Position numbers and translations under genes: made by a program
Notes under the pieces: generated by a model
The model's database searches: none
Told to the model about the DNA's origin: nothing
The model's input: the letters and a program-made list of their open reading frames with translations, nothing else
NCBI RefSeq assembly: GCF_000311785.1
Contig: NZ_HE978536.1
Coordinates: 614,630-678,629, forward strand
From: Brevibacillus massiliensis
GTDB lineage: Bacteria > Bacillota > Bacilli > Brevibacillales > Brevibacillaceae
Reading direction: 5' to 3'
Length of the DNA stretch: 64,000 bases
Shown: piece after piece, positions 61,692 through 64,000 of the stretch
How positions within the stretch are numbered: the stretch's first letter is position 1
Layout of the letters: each line of letters begins with the position of its first letter

Positions 61692-62111
61692 TCACGCGGG
61701 ACTGCTTTTGGCTAAGTTTAATTGCCACGAAACACCGTACTTATCTGCAACCCAGCCGAACTTTTCACTGAATGGGTACGCTGCCAGCGGCATGAGGACA
61801 GAGCCGTCTTGAGCCAGGCGCTGAAAGACGCGATCAATCTCCTCTTCCGTGTCGCACGTGACATAGAGAGACATGGCCGGTGTAAAGGTAAAGTCATGCT
61901 TTACGCTGCTGTCGATACACATGAATACTTGTCCTTTCAAGGAAAAGGCAGCCTGCATCACTGTCCCCTCGGCTCCCGCTTCATTCGGGCCGTAGCGGGC
62001 AATGCTGATGATTTCCGACTGGTCGAATAAAGAGGTGTAAAACTTCATGGCCTCTTCGGCTTGGCCTGAGAACATCAAAAATGTGGTGACCTTTGGAATC
62101 GAATGACCCAT
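61692..62111 (-). CDS. VOC-family protein (PhnB/3-demethylubiquinone-methyltransferase-like fold)
   Basis: Cytoplasmic protein of 139 residues with the paired beta-alpha-beta-beta-beta motif: KVTTFLMFSGQAEEAMKFYTSLF at the start and VADKYGVSWQLNLA at the end. It is often annotated as 3-demethylubiquinone-9 3-methyltransferase-like, but it lacks a SAM domain and is better called a VOC/PhnB-like protein. The ATG at 62111 (MGHSIPK) has GGAGGGTGAAGG. No substrate can be assigned. Confidence 0.83.
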   Translation of the reverse strand: MGHSIPKVTTFLMFSGQAEEAMKFYTSLFDQSEIISIARYGPNEAGAEGTVMQAAFSLKGQVFMCIDSSVKHDFTFTPAMSLYVTCDTEEEIDRVFQRLAQDGSVLMPLAAYPFSEKFGWVADKYGVSWQLNLAKSSPA

Positions 62112-62116
62112 TTCCT

Positions 62117-62203
62117 TCACCCTCCATCTGTTAGCGTTTCGCGTACAGCAGCATATCGCTCGACGATTTGGCAGCTGTTGGCGATATAGGTTTCGTAATT
62201 CAT
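62117..62203 (-). CDS. Possible 28-residue ORF or gene remnant upstream of the VOC gene
   Basis: ATG at 62203 (GAGATGATC upstream) encodes MNYETYIANSCQIVERYAAVRE, then LTDGG and a stop that overlaps the VOC ribosome site. It may be a leader ORF or the stub of a lost gene. Not recognised. Confidence 0.3.
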   Translation of the reverse strand: MNYETYIANSCQIVERYAAVRETLTDGG

Positions 62204-62519
62204 TTTGATCATCTCAACAGAATTTTATGATTTCTACTATTGTAACTTATGTTAGTGGAGGTTTGTTTCTTATCGATTGCTATTTTTTGATCCTTCATCG
62301 TAAATCCCGTCTTTCCATACGATATCCCCATTGCTCGATAAAGCTTCAACTTTCAGGGGGGCGGGTCTTACAACATTATACGATGGAATTCCAGACATTC
62401 CCAGACCTGAAATACCGAATTTCCTCCCTTATATCGCCTGGAGCTCTGGACATGAAAATACATAAAAAAGCCAACACCTGTTCATGTTGACGACAAGTGC
62501 TGACCTGCAGCTGCATTTT
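62204..62519. other. Intergenic region, AT-rich, no gene
   Basis: About 315 bases. A minus-strand terminator lies at its right end (GTCAACA/TGTTGGC stem with T6, about 62466-62488), ending the heme-monooxygenase-like gene. Plus-strand frames here show no ribosome site or protein similarity. Confidence 0.5.
62466..62488 (-). terminator. Terminator after the heme-monooxygenase-like gene
   Basis: On the minus strand the stem GTCAACA/TGTTGGC (one G-U) with an eight-base loop is followed by six T's. Confidence 0.6.
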
Positions 62520-62840
62520 TTACTCAACGGCCGTCTTGACCGCTTTCACTTCATACAAGCCGCCCTCGGAGCTGATGATGTACTCCGGCTTGGGCTTCCC
62601 AAGGTTTGCCTTATGAGCGGCGATATGGACGTCGCTTTTTTCCCACTGCTTCCAGTGCTGCTCCGATTCCCAGCGAGTCAGGACCATGACCTCTTCTTCA
62701 CCGCGTCTGACTTTTTTCACCATGACCGTCGAATCGACAAATCCTTCCTGTCGTTCGATGATGCCCGCACCGCTGAAGCGCTGTACCACTTGATCCGCAT
62801 TGCCTTCGGTGACTGTTATTTTTCTTACCTGGACAAACAT
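62520..62840 (-). CDS. Antibiotic-biosynthesis-monooxygenase/heme-degrading monooxygenase (HmoB/IsdG-like)
   Basis: Ferredoxin-fold ABM protein of 106 residues beginning MFVQVRKITVTEG. It has the typical GFVDSTVMVKK strand, VMVLTRWESEQHWKQWEKSDVHIAAHK with the Trp and His positions used for heme in HmoA/IsdG, and a C-terminal YEVKAV. The ATG at 62840 has GGGAG; an earlier start 11 codons upstream is inside the leader. A Fur box sits within its promoter, strongly supporting an iron/heme role. Confidence 0.83.
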   Translation of the reverse strand: MFVQVRKITVTEGNADQVVQRFSGAGIIERQEGFVDSTVMVKKVRRGEEEVMVLTRWESEQHWKQWEKSDVHIAAHKANLGKPKPEYIISSEGGLYEVKAVKTAVE

Positions 62841-62875
62841 CTGACCATCTCCCGTGATTGAGTCTATTTTCAATC

Positions 62876-62905
62876 ATTATAATTGATAATGATTTTCATC
62901 GTCAA
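62876..62905 (-). promoter_or_regulatory. Fur-controlled sigma-A promoter
   Basis: Minus-strand TTGACG (62900-62905) and TATAAT (62876-62881), spacer 18. Overlapping it at 62885-62903 is GATAATGATTTTCATCGTC, matching 15 of 19 positions of the Fur box GATAATGATAATCATTATC. Confidence 0.82.
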
Positions 62906-62943
62906 CGAAAAGGATGGTTCTGCCAATCCTCATCGGGGCCTGG

Positions 62944-62957
62944 ACAAACCGGTTTGT
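62944..62957. promoter_or_regulatory. Perfect 14-base palindrome upstream of the CDF gene
   Basis: ACAAACCGGTTTGT, flanked by CCTGG/CCAGG. It is a possible operator for the cation diffusion facilitator gene. Confidence 0.45.
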
Positions 62958-63084
62958 TTCCTCCAGGCAAATTCTTTTCCGTTCCACTACATACCTGCTT
63001 CTCTTAAAAACTGTTTCTCTAGACCCACACGAAATTCATTTGTTATGATGAAAATCGCTTGAAATGGAGTTGGAGGATTGAGTG

Positions 63085-63978
63085 ATGGAAAGCTACGGCG
63101 ACTACAAAAAAGGGGAAATTGGGGCCTGGATCAGTATTGTCACCTACCTCGTTTTATCGGCAGGCAAACTTATCATTGGCTATTTTTATCATTCCGAAGC
63201 GCTGTTCGCGGACGGATTCAACAATTCCACGGATATCATCGCTTCCCTGGCTGTCCTCGTCGGACTGCGGATCTCGCAAAAGCCCGCAGACCACGACCAT
63301 CCCTACGGCCATTTTCGCGCCGAGACGATATCCTCGCTGGTTGCGTCCTTCATCATGCTTGCTGTCGGTCTGCAGGTTTTTTATCAAGGCGTGACGGCGT
63401 TTTATCGGCCGGAGAGCAATACGCCTGACAGCATCACGGCATGGGCTGCCGCTTGTTCTGCCGTCGTGATGTACCTGGTGTACCGTTACAATACGAGATT
63501 GGCGAAAAAAATAAACAGCGGCGCCCTCGCGGCGGCGGCCAAGGATAACCTGTCGGATGCCTTGGTGAGTGTCGGTGCGCTGCTCGCGATTGTGGGCTCG
63601 CAGTACGGCATGCCGTGGCTGGACGCAGTAACAGCCATTCTGATCGGGCTTTTCATCTGCAAAACCGCTTGGGGCATCTTCCGGGATGCCACCCACTCGC
63701 TCACGGATGGCTTTGACTCCGCGAAGCTGCTCCTGCTCAAGAAGACAATTGCGTCCACTCCCGGCGTTTCCGCGATTCGCGATATAAAAGCCCGGCAGCT
63801 CGGCAACCGCATCCTGGTAGATGTCGTCATTCTGGTGGAGGATCGCTTGACCGTGCGGGAGAGCCACCTCATCACCGAAGAAATCGAGGAGAGACTGCTG
63901 AATAAACATCAAATCAGGTATACGCATATTCATATTGAACCGGCAGTGAACACTTCTCCCACTTCCACCTGCAGCTAA
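63085..63978 (+). CDS. Cation diffusion facilitator (metal/proton antiporter)
   Basis: CDF transporter of 297 residues with six TM helices. The metal-site motifs ALFADGFNNSTD (helix 2) and DNLSDALVS (helix 5) are present (FxxDxxxxxxD pattern). The cytosolic C-domain ends in RYTHIHIEPA with HxH. A His-rich loop HDHPYGHFR lies after helix 2. The absence of HxxxD in helix 2, replaced by DxxxxxxD, suggests an Mn/Fe-type member, but this is a guess. It starts at ATG 63085 with GGAGGA. Confidence 0.9.
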   Translation: MESYGDYKKGEIGAWISIVTYLVLSAGKLIIGYFYHSEALFADGFNNSTDIIASLAVLVGLRISQKPADHDHPYGHFRAETISSLVASFIMLAVGLQVFYQGVTAFYRPESNTPDSITAWAAACSAVVMYLVYRYNTRLAKKINSGALAAAAKDNLSDALVSVGALLAIVGSQYGMPWLDAVTAILIGLFICKTAWGIFRDATHSLTDGFDSAKLLLLKKTIASTPGVSAIRDIKARQLGNRILVDVVILVEDRLTVRESHLITEEIEERLLNKHQIRYTHIHIEPAVNTSPTSTCS

Positions 63979-64000
63979 TGCTGATAAGGTGGTTTTTTTT
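63965..64000 (+). terminator. Terminator overlapping the CDF stop codon
   Basis: Stem CCACCT/AGGTGG followed by eight T's that run to the window end. Confidence 0.75.

Overview
The window looks like the chromosome of an endospore-former-type Firmicute, most likely a Brevibacillus-like member of the Paenibacillaceae. This is an inference from AGGAGG-type ribosome binding sites, many TTG/GTG starts, sigma-A promoters, a gbsR-gbsAB locus, a sigma-54 PAS/AAA+ regulator, an Aas-LplT pair and moderately high GC. I see no rRNA, transposase, phage or CRISPR. The one RNA gene is a selenocysteine tRNA.

Region 1 (1-12710, all minus strand) is a D-amino-acid acquisition operon. It holds two N-acyl-D-amino-acid deacylase paralogues, two family-5 substrate-binding lipoproteins, one Dpp/Opp-type ABC transporter (two permeases, two ATPases), a D-threonine-aldolase-like PLP enzyme and an unusual HTH regulator. 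Region 2 (13063-21400) holds a LysE exporter, a TipA/Mta-type MerR regulator broken by a frameshift, a sigma-54 regulator whose neighbour agmatinase-symporter operon has a perfect -24/-12 promoter, a nucleoside-recognition membrane protein with a 25-residue companion, and a nitroreductase-DUF-AroM operon.

Region 3 (21900-29750) is a glycine (or betaine) reductase operon, grdE-grdB-grdA-trxB-grdC-trxA. GrdA and GrdB each need one in-frame UGA read as selenocysteine. grdD is not present. The BCCT-type betaine transporter gene upstream is dead (frameshift plus an amber codon in place of a conserved Trp). Region 4 (29877-39180) holds a truncated response regulator, an ABC exporter split by a frameshift at an ATGA junction, and a visibly lower-GC block of lipid/carbohydrate genes (Zn-alcohol dehydrogenase, class II aldolase, lysophospholipase-like hydrolase, UgtP-like glycosyltransferase, diacylglycerol kinase), then a TetR regulator and a UPF0316 membrane protein.

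Region 5 (39250-52240) is a choline and selenium block. It contains tRNA-Sec (selC) with its own promoter, gbsB-gbsA (choline to glycine betaine), gbsR, a CHT-like choline symporter, selA behind a LysR gene, divergent yedE, a short YedF/TusA-like selenoprotein with Sec in place of the usual Cys, a Cys-rich permease, and selB. Together regions 3 and 5 could take choline to betaine and then reductively cleave betaine or glycine with a Sec-dependent reductase, with the decoding apparatus encoded nearby. selD and grdD must be elsewhere or absent.

Region 6 (52500-64000) holds a two-component system, aas-lplT, an OatA-like acyltransferase with a repetitive Asn/Gln/Gly linker, a strip of gene remnants, a Fur-box-controlled heme-monooxygenase-like gene and a cation diffusion facilitator.
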